Assembly: GCA_030432655.1 (NCBI GenBank) | Contig: JAUILA010000031.1 | Coordinates: 1-50,696 of the forward strand | DNA: 50,696 bases | DNA from: Bacteroidia bacterium | Lineage (GTDB): Bacteria > Bacteroidota > Bacteroidia > Cytophagales > Cyclobacteriaceae | Direction of reading: 5' to 3' | Shown here: positions 17,587 to 26,113 of the stretch, piece after piece | Numbering within the stretch: position 1 is the stretch's first letter | Layout: every line of letters starts with the position of its first letter | The notes under the pieces: model-generated | What the model was told of the DNA's origin: nothing | Databases searched by the model: none | The model's input: only the letters and a program-made list of their open reading frames with translations | Translations under genes and position numbers: made by a program

Positions 17587-18066
17587 TTATTCTGTAATGC
17601 CCTGGTTTTCAAGGAATCGAATAACATCCCGCGCCGCATCTCCGCCTTTGACTGCATGAGTGTACAGGGATATTCCGTGCGGACCTTCGGATGTCAGAAG
17701 GGAAGAATATTTCTCCGTCATCTTCCTGATAACCTCAAGGTCGCCCAGCATCGCGTAGGTAAATATATCCGTGCGGGCCCCGCTGTTAATCAGGAACGTT
17801 GCAATTTCCCGGTTGCCCATATGCGACGCACCGCCCAGGGCTGTCTCAAAATCCCCGTTGCCCCAGTCCCACGAAGCATTCAGCAAGGCAGGTTCCTCGT
17901 CCAGCATTTGTTTTACCGCTGCCAGGTCATTATGTCCGGCACGGACGAATTCATTAACCAGCTGGTCATCCAGGGGAATTTTGTCCTGAAAGCGGCTGAA
18001 ATTCGGGGCAACCAGAAAAGCGGGCAGACCGAACAAGCCGGACTGCAGGAAAGCAGAACGTTTCAT
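17587..18066 (-). CDS. Exported ankyrin-repeat protein
   Basis: A 159-residue protein with a Tat-like or Sec leader (MKRSAFLQSGLFGLPAFLVA; one arginine replaced by lysine in the pair). It continues with about three ankyrin repeats, for example ETALGGASHMGNREIATFL and ARTDIFTYAMLGDLEVIRKM. It is probably a periplasmic protein-binding module. It lies between the NTF2-like gene (28 bp away) and the aminotransferase gene (63 bp) on the same strand, so the three are probably one transcript; it may be a partner of the exported enzyme. Confidence 0.85.
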   Translation of the reverse strand: MKRSAFLQSGLFGLPAFLVAPNFSRFQDKIPLDDQLVNEFVRAGHNDLAAVKQMLDEEPALLNASWDWGNGDFETALGGASHMGNREIATFLINSGARTDIFTYAMLGDLEVIRKMTEKYSSLLTSEGPHGISLYTHAVKGGDAARDVIRFLENQGITE

Positions 18067-18094
18067 AATATAAAATTTAGCGAGCGCATGTTAT

Positions 18095-18541
18095 TTAATC
18101 CACCCGGTTCCAGATATCATACAGCATTCTCCACTGTCCATCTTCCTTTTTCCAGATGATCACATATTTTCCTTTCCAGCTAACCAGAGAACCATCCGTC
18201 CGACGGGTGGTCCCCTCGTAATAACCGGCATCATAGGCCTTATCATCACCGGTAAGAATGATCTCCACCGGGGTGGATTTATGACTGGTCACCTGTACTC
18301 CTTCCGGGAGCACCCAGCGCTGCCTGATTGCTTCATGTCCTTCAATGATCGGTGCACCGGGTGGCATAATTTTCCCGTCCCGGGTATAAATGCTGACCAT
18401 TTTGTCGTAATCACCGGCCACATAAGCTGCCGAGAAAAGTTCACCCTGTTTCATGATTTTGCGGATCTCAAGTGAATCGGCGGACTGGGCAAGGGAATTG
18501 ACGGTAAAAAGTACCGGGATGATCAAAAGGAGAATACGCAT
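18095..18541 (-). CDS. Exported NTF2-like (SnoaL/DUF4440) protein
   Basis: A 148-residue protein with a signal peptide (MRILLLIIPVLFTVNSLAQ) and a single NTF2-like cone fold: AYVAGDYDKMVSIYTRDGKI at the start of the domain, GHEAIRQRW, and the closing strand GQWRMLYDIWN. Members bind small ligands or act as isomerases or dehydratases, but many are only binding domains; active-site residues cannot be assigned. It is the first gene of the minus-strand trio with the ankyrin and aminotransferase genes. Confidence 0.85.
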   Translation of the reverse strand: MRILLLIIPVLFTVNSLAQSADSLEIRKIMKQGELFSAAYVAGDYDKMVSIYTRDGKIMPPGAPIIEGHEAIRQRWVLPEGVQVTSHKSTPVEIILTGDDKAYDAGYYEGTTRRTDGSLVSWKGKYVIIWKKEDGQWRMLYDIWNRVD

Positions 18542-18675
18542 GGTTGGAGATTGGGCTTTTTAATAACGTACGGATGACTAGCGATTTAGTTATAAATAAA
18601 ATCACCCTACTAATGCAACCATTCTCCGAAACCGGAGTCTATCCTGTATAACAACAACCTCAAAAACTCAGCTTA

Positions 18676-21039
18676 ATGGTACGTAACATGTTCCTGGTTG
18701 CCATACGCAACCTGAGAAAAAATCCGCTTTACTCCTTTATCAACATTGCCGGACTCACTATCGGTATTGCCTGCAGCATTCTTATTCTGCTCTGGGTGAC
18801 CGATGAACTGACCTTTGATCATATGGTTCCCAAACGTGACCGGCTTCACCAGGTCTGGGTGAATGCCGAATTCGACGGGAAGATCAATTCCTGGCGATCT
18901 GTTCCCTTGCCTACCTATGAAGCGATGAAAACGGCCGATCACCGCATTGTCAACAGCGCCGTGGTCGATTGGGGATATGATCACCTGCTCACCGTGGATG
19001 AGACAAAAATCCGCCAGCGAGGCTACTGGGTAAGCGAAGAATTTCTGGACATGTTCGGCTACGAAATGGTCGCTGGCGACCCGTCAGTCGCGCTGGATGA
19101 TCCGTCATCCATTGTAATCACCGAATCGCTGGCCACCACCTTGTTCGGCGATGCAGATCCGGTCAATCAGCTTATCCGTGTCGACGATGAATCGGAAGTC
19201 AGGGTGTCCGGGGTATTGCGGGACATCCCGGAGAATTCCTCATTCGAGTTTGAATTTCTTCTTCCCTGGAAGCTTCGTGAGCAGACAAATGAATGGGTAG
19301 TTGACAACCAGGACAATTGGGGTAATTATTCATTCCAGATTTTTGTCGAACTGGATGATCCTTCCAGTCATGCTGAAGCTGAAAATAACATCCGCGACAT
19401 GCTCACAGAACACGGGCAGGACGAAATGCCCCACTACTTCTTCCTGTACCCTATGGAGCGGTGGCACCTTTACAGCACCTTTGAGGACGGTGTGGAAGAA
19501 GGAGGTATGATCGATTATGTGAAGCTTTTCGGTATGATCGCCGTATTTATTCTGGCCATTGCCTGCATCAATTTCATGAACCTGTCAACTGCCCGATCGG
19601 AAAAGCGGGCAAAGGAAGTGGGCATCAGAAAGAGTGTCGGATCGAGCCGGACAGAACTCATTCTCCAGTTTATGGGAGAATCAATCATCATTACAGCTAT
19701 TGCCTTTTTATTGTCCGTTTTAATTGTGTGGCTTATTCTTCCCTACTACAACCTGATGGTCGAAAAAGAGCTGCAACTTGATTTCAGCAATCCGTATTTC
19801 TGGGCGGGCGGACTGATTCTGATTTTGGTTACAGGCGTTGTGGCAGGCAGCTATCCGGCATTTTATCTCTCTGCATTTAATCCGGCACGCACCCTCAAGG
19901 GGATTATCAAAAGCGGAAAACAGGCGTCGATTCCCAGGAAGGTGCTTGTTGTTCTGCAGTTTAGCGTGGCTATTATTCTCCTGACAGGCACCTTTGTGAT
20001 CTATCAGCAAATCAGCATGGTACAAAGCCGGGACCTGGGGTATGAACAGGACAACCTGATCATGATTGACGGAAATGACGAATTGTGGGATAAATATGAT
20101 GTCGTAAAGAATGAATTGCTGAGCTCCGGAATTGCAGCATCCGTCACCCGCTCCAACAGCGGGATCACCAGCGTCAACTCCAATAATTTCATTGGCTGGC
20201 CCGGGAAGCCGGAAGACCTGCGGGTGATATTTTCCACTATTACCACCGAATATGATTATACGGAAACAATTGGAGTTGAAGTACTTCAGGGACGTGATTT
20301 CTCGAAGGATTTCAAGAGTGATACTTCGGCTATCGTCATAAACAAGGCAGCGCTTGACCTGATGGGACTCGAAGATCCGATCGGCACCCAGCTTGATCTT
20401 TGGGGAGATAAATATACGCTGATCGGCGTGGTGGATAACGTATTGATGGAATCGGTGTACCGGGAAGTAAAACCGCTGTTCATGGTGCTGCAGGACTGGG
20501 GTGGCGTCATTACCGTACGACTGGCCGGCAACCGAAGCATTCACGAGTCGCTGGAGCAGGTAGAAGATATCCTGGCGAAACACAATCCCGCCTACCCGTT
20601 TGAATATAAATTTGCGGATGAGGAATTTGCCCGCAAATTCTCCACGATCAACCTCACCCGTCAGCTTGCTATTGCTTTCTCTTTGCTGGCTATCATTATC
20701 ACCTGCCTGGGATTATTCGGACTTGCCAGCTATACGGCGGAGCAGCGCACCAAGGAAATAGGCATCCGTAAAGTGCTGGGGGCTTCGGTGGGCAACCTGG
20801 TAATGCTGATGTCACGTGATTTTACCTGGCTGGTGATCGTGGCATTCCTGCTGGCGACACCATTTGCCTGGTGGGGGCTTGACAATTACCTGGAGCGTTA
20901 CCCGCTGCGCATTGATATTCAATGGTGGATATTCCCGCTGGCCGGAATTATTGCCCTGGTATTCGCCCTGCTGATCGTGACCAACCGGGCAAGGTCGGCT
21001 GCTTCAGCCAACCCGGTGAAGTCGCTGAGGAGTGAGTGA
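18676..21039 (+). CDS. FtsX/MacB-like ABC transporter permease
   Basis: A 787-residue permease with two FtsX domains. One membrane helix lies near residues 20-42 (LTIGIACSILILLWV), followed by a large periplasmic domain, three helices at about 285-410, a second periplasmic domain, and three helices from about 675 to 780. Each half has the coupling motif near the ATPase contact, GIRKSVGSS and GIRKVLGAS. Such permeases in Bacteroidota usually lack an adjacent ATPase gene, as here; they are thought to work with a shared ATPase in lipid, lipoprotein or peptide export, but the substrate is unknown. It is convergent with and directly abuts the IPT/Kelch-like lipoprotein gene. Confidence 0.9.
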   Translation: MVRNMFLVAIRNLRKNPLYSFINIAGLTIGIACSILILLWVTDELTFDHMVPKRDRLHQVWVNAEFDGKINSWRSVPLPTYEAMKTADHRIVNSAVVDWGYDHLLTVDETKIRQRGYWVSEEFLDMFGYEMVAGDPSVALDDPSSIVITESLATTLFGDADPVNQLIRVDDESEVRVSGVLRDIPENSSFEFEFLLPWKLREQTNEWVVDNQDNWGNYSFQIFVELDDPSSHAEAENNIRDMLTEHGQDEMPHYFFLYPMERWHLYSTFEDGVEEGGMIDYVKLFGMIAVFILAIACINFMNLSTARSEKRAKEVGIRKSVGSSRTELILQFMGESIIITAIAFLLSVLIVWLILPYYNLMVEKELQLDFSNPYFWAGGLILILVTGVVAGSYPAFYLSAFNPARTLKGIIKSGKQASIPRKVLVVLQFSVAIILLTGTFVIYQQISMVQSRDLGYEQDNLIMIDGNDELWDKYDVVKNELLSSGIAASVTRSNSGITSVNSNNFIGWPGKPEDLRVIFSTITTEYDYTETIGVEVLQGRDFSKDFKSDTSAIVINKAALDLMGLEDPIGTQLDLWGDKYTLIGVVDNVLMESVYREVKPLFMVLQDWGGVITVRLAGNRSIHESLEQVEDILAKHNPAYPFEYKFADEEFARKFSTINLTRQLAIAFSLLAIIITCLGLFGLASYTAEQRTKEIGIRKVLGASVGNLVMLMSRDFTWLVIVAFLLATPFAWWGLDNYLERYPLRIDIQWWIFPLAGIIALVFALLIVTNRARSAASANPVKSLRSE

Positions 21040-22677
21040 TCAACGCGAAATATACCGGATCAGGTAATCCGGGCTCCTCGGGTCATAAACATAAGCAGTT
21101 CCGTTTAACGTAAATGCATTGAAGGTGTTATAAAAACGTGATATTGGAAAAGCAGAATTGGTAGCAGGATCCAGTTCGTGAACTATTCCGGAAGACTGTG
21201 TGAAATGCGGCAACCCGCGTACCATGAAATAATACCTTGCATTGTTATTTTGCAGGGACGGACTGATGTCCTCCGGGACCCAGTCCGACAAAATTTCGTC
21301 ATACCTGTAAATGATCTCACCTTTTGAAACATAGGTTTGACCGTTCCATGTATAGGATCCAATCCATTGCGGATCCGTGTCCGTTATTGGCTCAGGATAA
21401 TTTCCTGTGTAGGAGAATGTATCATCCGGCAACAGGCTGAAAAGTTGGCCATGTTCGTTCATAATATGGAGGGAACCATTAACAAAGAAACTTTCGTACG
21501 TTTTCCAGATTCCCGGCAAATCAGGTAAACGCTGCCAGGAAAGTGTGTTCTTATTCAGTGCCCACACCAGGCTGGAATTCTCTCCGCCAAGAAAGAGGAT
21601 GCGGTCGCCGGCATCTGCCAGGTGAATATACGTACCCAGACCATCCGGAAGGGGAGCCATTGTATTCCAGCGAAGTGAGGATTCTTCCAGGGCATATACG
21701 TAGTCCTGAACCGCGATCAGGGCCTGACCGTCAATCACAAAAATCTTTTCTGTGTTTGTATCGGGCAGGCCAGCTGTTGATAATTCTTCCCAGCTCGTAC
21801 GTATAGTAATTCGTTCATAATTGCCCTTATAGCCTGAATTCACAGCTACGTTGACCTGGTCATCCTGGTAAAAGTATCGGTTATTCACAGACGGTAATCT
21901 GAACCTGATAAGATCTTCCCTGACTTCCACCAGGTCGGTTATCTCCCTGACATCAACGGAAACGCGCAGGTCATCATTATCCAGATACATGCCATGAATC
22001 TCCACCACATCGCCTTCATAAATTTCAGCCGGAGCGATGCTTTCAATAATCGGGCCTTTAATGATCAATTCCTCCTCTGACAGGTAGGATGTCTGATTAT
22101 AAATCAATTCCACTGGCGTCCGGCCCGCGAAGGAAGTATTTGGAACTCTGAAAACGATCTTTTCCTGGGTGCCTGAAATTAACTCGGCCTTTTTTCCCTG
22201 GATATAAATGCTGTTGACAGTACTCTTATTACTGAAATTTTTGCCCGTCACTTCCACGAGATCCCCGTCGTTAGCTATTTGCGGGGATACGGATATCAGC
22301 CTCGGTGGCTGCACCCCCAGGCTGGTAAAATGTTTACCCTCTCCAAATATCATTAAATCTTCAGTCTTAACGTAGGCTTTATACTCATACAGGACTCCTG
22401 CGGTCAGATCTGCGGTAAGAAGAAATTCAAATTCGCCCTCTGTTAAGTCACCAGGTACCACGACGCCAAATGATCTTTCATTCCCGGACAACTTAAACCC
22501 TTTTTCCAGTATGGGCTTATCACCTGGCTGAATGATATTGGCATGCAACCGGACCCCGGAATCGCTGAGGTCGGAATATGGAAGGGTTTCTGGTACCGGA
22601 AATGATTTAGGTAATGGCAGTTCTTCCTGTGTACAAGCCGCAAAGAAAAGTCCGATGAGCAGGAGCAGATTTCTCAT
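21040..22677 (-). CDS. IPT/TIG-domain lipoprotein with a C-terminal Kelch-like propeller
   Basis: A 545-residue lipoprotein (lipobox FFAAC, Cys15). After an Ig-like segment come two IPT/TIG domains (PPRLISVSPQIANDGDLVEV and GPIIESIAPAEIYEGDVVEI). The second half has propeller-like repeats rich in Trp and Gly, such as MAPLPDGLGTYIHLADAGD and WQRLPDLPGIWKTYESFF. This architecture is common in Bacteroidota surface lipoproteins that bind ligands or partner proteins. It starts inside the stop of the upstream barrel gene (ATGA overlap), so the two are translationally coupled. No enzymatic motif was seen. Confidence 0.82.
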   Translation of the reverse strand: MRNLLLLIGLFFAACTQEELPLPKSFPVPETLPYSDLSDSGVRLHANIIQPGDKPILEKGFKLSGNERSFGVVVPGDLTEGEFEFLLTADLTAGVLYEYKAYVKTEDLMIFGEGKHFTSLGVQPPRLISVSPQIANDGDLVEVTGKNFSNKSTVNSIYIQGKKAELISGTQEKIVFRVPNTSFAGRTPVELIYNQTSYLSEEELIIKGPIIESIAPAEIYEGDVVEIHGMYLDNDDLRVSVDVREITDLVEVREDLIRFRLPSVNNRYFYQDDQVNVAVNSGYKGNYERITIRTSWEELSTAGLPDTNTEKIFVIDGQALIAVQDYVYALEESSLRWNTMAPLPDGLGTYIHLADAGDRILFLGGENSSLVWALNKNTLSWQRLPDLPGIWKTYESFFVNGSLHIMNEHGQLFSLLPDDTFSYTGNYPEPITDTDPQWIGSYTWNGQTYVSKGEIIYRYDEILSDWVPEDISPSLQNNNARYYFMVRGLPHFTQSSGIVHELDPATNSAFPISRFYNTFNAFTLNGTAYVYDPRSPDYLIRYISR

Positions 22678-23774
22678 AAATTAAACTTTAAGACAATCCC
22701 TGAATAATAGGGTGTATTGGTCGCGAAGAAAATATCCGTGGTATACTCGAGAGAAAGCAGGTGTTGCTTAAAAACAGGAAACTGTACACCTCCGGAGACC
22801 ACGAACCCAAATGCCATCGGATCCACGGAGAATTCATCCTCACGGTGTATTACCGTCATTTCCCCGTTGGTAACGTGATAGTAAAAGTATTCAGATTTCT
22901 GTGCAAAATAGGCCCGCGAGGTGACTCCTCCTGAGATAAAGGGAACTATTCCCTTGTTTCGCAGCAGGTAGACAAACCGGGCATTTAACGCGACCGAGGA
23001 GCTTTCCGCAATAAGGTCATAATAATCCTCACCACTTCTCAATTCTTCGGCAAAGGAAAAGTAAATATAAAACAGCTCCAGTTCTCCATAAACCCTTGGC
23101 ATTTCCCAAATCGGAATTCTGAATTCAATACCTGACAGGAATGCAGGGGCATTGATATCGTGATTGTCGAATGAACCTATGTGGCCGTCTACGGCCATAG
23201 AGCCGGTACCATACCCTGCCAGGAATCCAAGCCCGTAATCCACCTGCGTACCACAACCACCCTCTGCCTGGTCAAAAATGTATTTAAGGGATTTTCGCTT
23301 ATACTGTACATTACACACCATGTCAGACCAGTTAGTACAATCTGTATTCAGACCATTCAACTGCTGACGATATGTTTCCCGGCTCAATTCTGCCAGTCCC
23401 GCTTCTGATTCAATAAAAAAACGGTCTCCGGCAGGATGTACCAGGAATAAATTCCTGCCGAAAGATACCACTTCCAGAAAGATCTTCTCCAACTGACCTT
23501 CGGTACGTACTTCGCGCGAAACGAAGTGTTGTTTTTTCATTCCAAAACCGGAAATCTCACCCGCATGAAATGTCAGAATATCACTGTCAAAATAGCTTAG
23601 ATCACCTTCCCCGGTATACATTACCACCTTGGCCGGTAAAGATCGGTCGAATTGGATCGCACCCTGTATTGAAACGGTATCCTGAACGATAATATAGTCT
23701 CGTTTGGAGGATGGCTGAGCGACAGATTCAGAAATAAGCATGACCATCGCCAGAAACGCTAAAAAATAATTCAT
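22674..23774 (-). CDS. Probable outer-membrane beta-barrel protein
   Basis: A 366-residue protein with a signal peptide (MNYFLAFLAMVMLISESVAQ). The first part (about 25-160) is a soluble domain that includes YIIVQDTVSIQGAIQFD and an Asp/Glu-rich stretch. From about residue 175 alternating hydrophobic strands with glycine and aromatic girdles (VDYGLGFLAGYG, FISGGVTSRAYF, FVVSGGVQFPVF) end in a C-terminal aromatic strand (YYSGIVLKFNL), typical of a Bacteroidota outer-membrane barrel. Two cysteines in DCTNWSDMVCNV could form a disulfide. It overlaps the next gene by 4 bp, so the lipoprotein is its likely partner. Confidence 0.78.
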   Translation of the reverse strand: MNYFLAFLAMVMLISESVAQPSSKRDYIIVQDTVSIQGAIQFDRSLPAKVVMYTGEGDLSYFDSDILTFHAGEISGFGMKKQHFVSREVRTEGQLEKIFLEVVSFGRNLFLVHPAGDRFFIESEAGLAELSRETYRQQLNGLNTDCTNWSDMVCNVQYKRKSLKYIFDQAEGGCGTQVDYGLGFLAGYGTGSMAVDGHIGSFDNHDINAPAFLSGIEFRIPIWEMPRVYGELELFYIYFSFAEELRSGEDYYDLIAESSSVALNARFVYLLRNKGIVPFISGGVTSRAYFAQKSEYFYYHVTNGEMTVIHREDEFSVDPMAFGFVVSGGVQFPVFKQHLLSLEYTTDIFFATNTPYYSGIVLKFNL

Positions 23775-23904
23775 GCGAACAGAAAATCAAGAATTAACTG
23801 AATATCAGATAATTAAAAAAATAATACCTTTTTATCCCCTTAAGATTATAATTAAATAAATAATTCAAAAGCCAACGTACCTTTTTAGAGCAAAAGAGGC
23901 ATAA

Positions 23905-23940
23905 AAAAAAAGCACCCGGGACCAGCGGGCGCTTTTTTTG
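23905..23940. terminator. Rho-independent terminator with A and T tracts
   Basis: Arms AGCACCCG and CGGGCGCT (one A-C mismatch) are framed by an A run and a T run. It is the distal of two terminators between the GIN-domain gene and the barrel gene, both on the minus strand, and insulates the barrel gene from upstream transcription. Confidence 0.75.
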
Positions 23941-24019
23941 ATCGATCATGATCTGTTAGGTTGTTATTACTTTGAGTTTCTGACCTGCTATAGTATTTAC
24001 AAGTGGTGTGCCAGAACCA

Positions 24020-24052
24020 AAAAATGCCTTTAATCAGATTAAAGGCATTTTT
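24020..24052. terminator. Perfect long hairpin, bidirectional terminator
   Basis: Two perfect 16-base arms (from AAAAATGCC to GGCATTTTT) surround a single central base, with A and T tracts at the ends. It lies 60 bases past the stop of the GIN-domain gene and probably ends that message. Confidence 0.8.
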
Positions 24053-24071
24053 AAAATTGTATTCTGTACGA

Positions 24072-24095
24072 TTCCGTACAGTCGACTGTACGGAA
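24072..24095. repeat. Perfect 24-bp palindrome with GTAC cores
   Basis: The sequence from TTCCGTACAG through TCGA to CTGTACGGAA reads the same on both strands without mismatch. A further CTGTACG half-site precedes it at 24064-24070. It lies 16 bases past the stop codon of the GIN-domain gene and has no T tract, so it is not a plain terminator; a protein-binding or recombination site is possible. Confidence 0.85.
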
Positions 24096-24111
24096 CGTTA
24101 CACCCGGACGA

Positions 24112-24777
24112 TCAATTGGCATTTATCAGGTCCAGCGAACCAGACACCTGCTGGTCTATCTGCGGATTCCCTTTATAACGCACTACCGCGGCACCGCTGA
24201 TTTCCAGGTCAAGCATTTCACTGCAGGAAACATTGATCTCTGCACTGCCTGATACCACCAGCTCGGTGTCTTCACTGTCCAGGTCGAAATTGTCGGCATA
24301 CATGCTGCCGGATACAACCAGTCGCTGGTGTTCCACTTCACCGAACAGGTATACCTCTCCTTCCCCGGAGATGATTACCGTAATCGAAAGCTGATCAAGT
24401 GCTTCGTCGTTTTCCACGATGCCGGATCCGCTGAGGGCAACCGCCTCCAGCTCAGGAACAGTGACATCGACCCAAACGCCGTAGTCAGTTTCAAAACAAC
24501 GGACGTTGTCGGGATAACCAATTTCAAGTGTGCCATTACGTACTTCGTATTCGAGCGGACTAAACATTTCAGGTTCTGCAAAAACGCTGACCTCCTGAAC
24601 CGGTCCTTGCCGAAACCGCAGGTTGATCGGGCCTTCCAGGGCGATCATATCAAATGAGGAGAATGACAATTCATATTCGGTAACCGTGCCGGAACCGCGA
24701 AGACATAAATCTTCATTGTCATCGCAGGATACCAGAAAGAAACATCCTGCCAGAAACGGGATAAGTAATTTTTTCAT
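24112..24777 (-). CDS. GIN-domain (DUF2807) lipoprotein
   Basis: A 221-residue lipoprotein (lipobox FLVSC, Cys18) with one head-GIN/DUF2807 domain, a right-handed parallel beta-helix common in Bacteroidota. The recurrent coil motifs are visible: VALSGSGIVE, VIISGEGEVYLFG, LVVSGSMYADN, LVVSGSAEINV and LEISGAAVVR, spaced about 20 residues apart. Such proteins are annotated as putative adhesins, but their role is not settled. The gene appears to be a single unit, followed by two terminator hairpins and a perfect palindrome. Confidence 0.88.
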   Translation of the reverse strand: MKKLLIPFLAGCFFLVSCDDNEDLCLRGSGTVTEYELSFSSFDMIALEGPINLRFRQGPVQEVSVFAEPEMFSPLEYEVRNGTLEIGYPDNVRCFETDYGVWVDVTVPELEAVALSGSGIVENDEALDQLSITVIISGEGEVYLFGEVEHQRLVVSGSMYADNFDLDSEDTELVVSGSAEINVSCSEMLDLEISGAAVVRYKGNPQIDQQVSGSLDLINAN

Positions 24778-24892
24778 AAGTTGATTGAGTTTGACCTGAG
24801 GTAATTATCTGAAATTGAGGGGACAGAACAAATGACTTTTGACAGAACGGACAATGATCATGGTATTCGATAAAAAATAAGGGCGAAGAAAT

Positions 24893-24917
24893 GAAAAAGG
24901 GCCGTCGAAACGGCCCC
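24893..24917 (-). terminator. Rho-independent terminator with a UUCG-type loop
   Basis: On the minus strand, arms GGGCCGT and ACGGCCC enclose the stable tetraloop TTCG and are followed by TTTTT. It begins 6 bases past the stop codon of the gene at 24923. Confidence 0.92.
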
Positions 24918-24922
24918 TGATC

Positions 24923-25549
24923 TTAATTAAGACTCTCGTGAACTTCCTCGTCCATCGAATCAACAATATCCCGCCATTCATCCAGGAAAGAAACCCAACT
25001 GCCACTTCCATATTCATCTTCATATGCAGCAACGATATCAGAACCTTCCTCATCCCATTCCGCATAATTATTAAAAGGAAACAGAATTACGAGATCGGTT
25101 TGGTCCTTCATGTTGATCACGTTATTGTAAATTATGAAAGCGTTCCCTTCATCAGCCTGCACCTTTCTCATTTTTTCCATAAGCGGACCGAACCTGTAGG
25201 CTTGCCCGTCCTTCAACTGGACATGCCACACGCGGTACTTGGATGAAGCCTGCATGATCTCCATTCCGGTAGACAGATTCTCGTTGAATCTCCATAACGT
25301 CGTAAAGCCATATTCGGCAACATGCTGATCAACATTCTCCGACCAGTCTTTTTGATGCTTCTCATCAGTTGGCCTGGAATCCAGCCCGCTGTATGACCCG
25401 CTGAGAAACCAGACATACCAACCGCCATAATTGCCATACGATACATAGCGAAGTATTCCCTGACCATTATCTCCTGCATGGTAGGTCTCGTTATGTTTGT
25501 TTACGGCCGTCTCAAGTGCACTGCCGTGGCCGGGCTTTGTCAGGAACAA
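24923..25549 (-). CDS. Unknown protein, 5' end apparently damaged
   Basis: The frame from a TTG at 25549 gives 208 residues of an unnamed, probably exported Bacteroidota-type protein (TKPGHGSALETAVNKHNE at the front, then Trp/Tyr-rich segments such as GGWYVWFLSGSY). It may be a ferredoxin-like (dimeric alpha/beta barrel) domain, judging from the KPG..AALE pattern, but this is weak. There is no ATG near the front. Reading upstream in the same frame gives IIRLSVLFVLFLT directly after a stop, which looks like a signal-peptide core joined to the mature domain with no usable initiation codon; ATG 25580 is in another frame. A small deletion or frameshift at the 5' end, or an unusual start, is likely. 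A strong terminator follows. Confidence 0.6.
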   Translation of the reverse strand: MFLTKPGHGSALETAVNKHNETYHAGDNGQGILRYVSYGNYGGWYVWFLSGSYSGLDSRPTDEKHQKDWSENVDQHVAEYGFTTLWRFNENLSTGMEIMQASSKYRVWHVQLKDGQAYRFGPLMEKMRKVQADEGNAFIIYNNVINMKDQTDLVILFPFNNYAEWDEEGSDIVAAYEDEYGSGSWVSFLDEWRDIVDSMDEEVHESLN

Positions 25550-25633
25550 GACAAATAGTACTGACAGTCTGATGATTCATGGCCGGCCGGGCCAATCTTG
25601 CGTAGATTACTAATATTGTAAATTCACTATGCT

Positions 25634-26071
25634 ATGAAACATATCACAATGATGGCACTGTTCAGCGTTTTACTGATCACAGCCTGCCAGGGACAAAAAG
25701 AAGTATACACGACTAAAGCCGGAGCGATCAAAGGATATGATCCGGTAGCTTATTTCACGGAGAATATGCCGGTAAAGGGAGAAAAAGACATTTCCTACAC
25801 CTGGAAAGGTGCTGAATGGCATTTCAGTTCGACCGACAACCTTGACCTGTTCAAGGCTGACCCGGAAAAATATTCTCCGCAATACGGAGGGTTTTGCGCC
25901 TACGGGGTCGCCAATGGCTATAAGGTAAAAATCGAACCGGACAGCTGGGCCATCGTTAACGGTAAACTCTACCTGAATTATGACAAAGGCGTCCAGGAGG
26001 AATGGAATCAGGACCGGGGCAATTATATAAAAAAGGCTGATGAGCAATGGGAACAGGTAAAAAAGGATTGA
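25634..26071 (+). CDS. YHS-domain lipoprotein
   Basis: A 145-residue protein with a lipoprotein leader (lipobox LLITAC, Cys18). The YHS domain is marked by IKGYDPVAYFTENMPVKG, WHFSSTDNLDLFKADPEKY and YGGFCAYGVANGYK; this pattern is found in many bacterial proteins thought to bind metal, perhaps copper, through the conserved Cys and His. It is divergent from the damaged gene at 24923-25549, with 84 bp between. The role is unknown. Confidence 0.88.
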   Translation: MKHITMMALFSVLLITACQGQKEVYTTKAGAIKGYDPVAYFTENMPVKGEKDISYTWKGAEWHFSSTDNLDLFKADPEKYSPQYGGFCAYGVANGYKVKIEPDSWAIVNGKLYLNYDKGVQEEWNQDRGNYIKKADEQWEQVKKD

Positions 26072-26113
26072 TACCTGCCCCGGCACCAATCCTATCACAC
26101 CTGGCCTTCCCGG

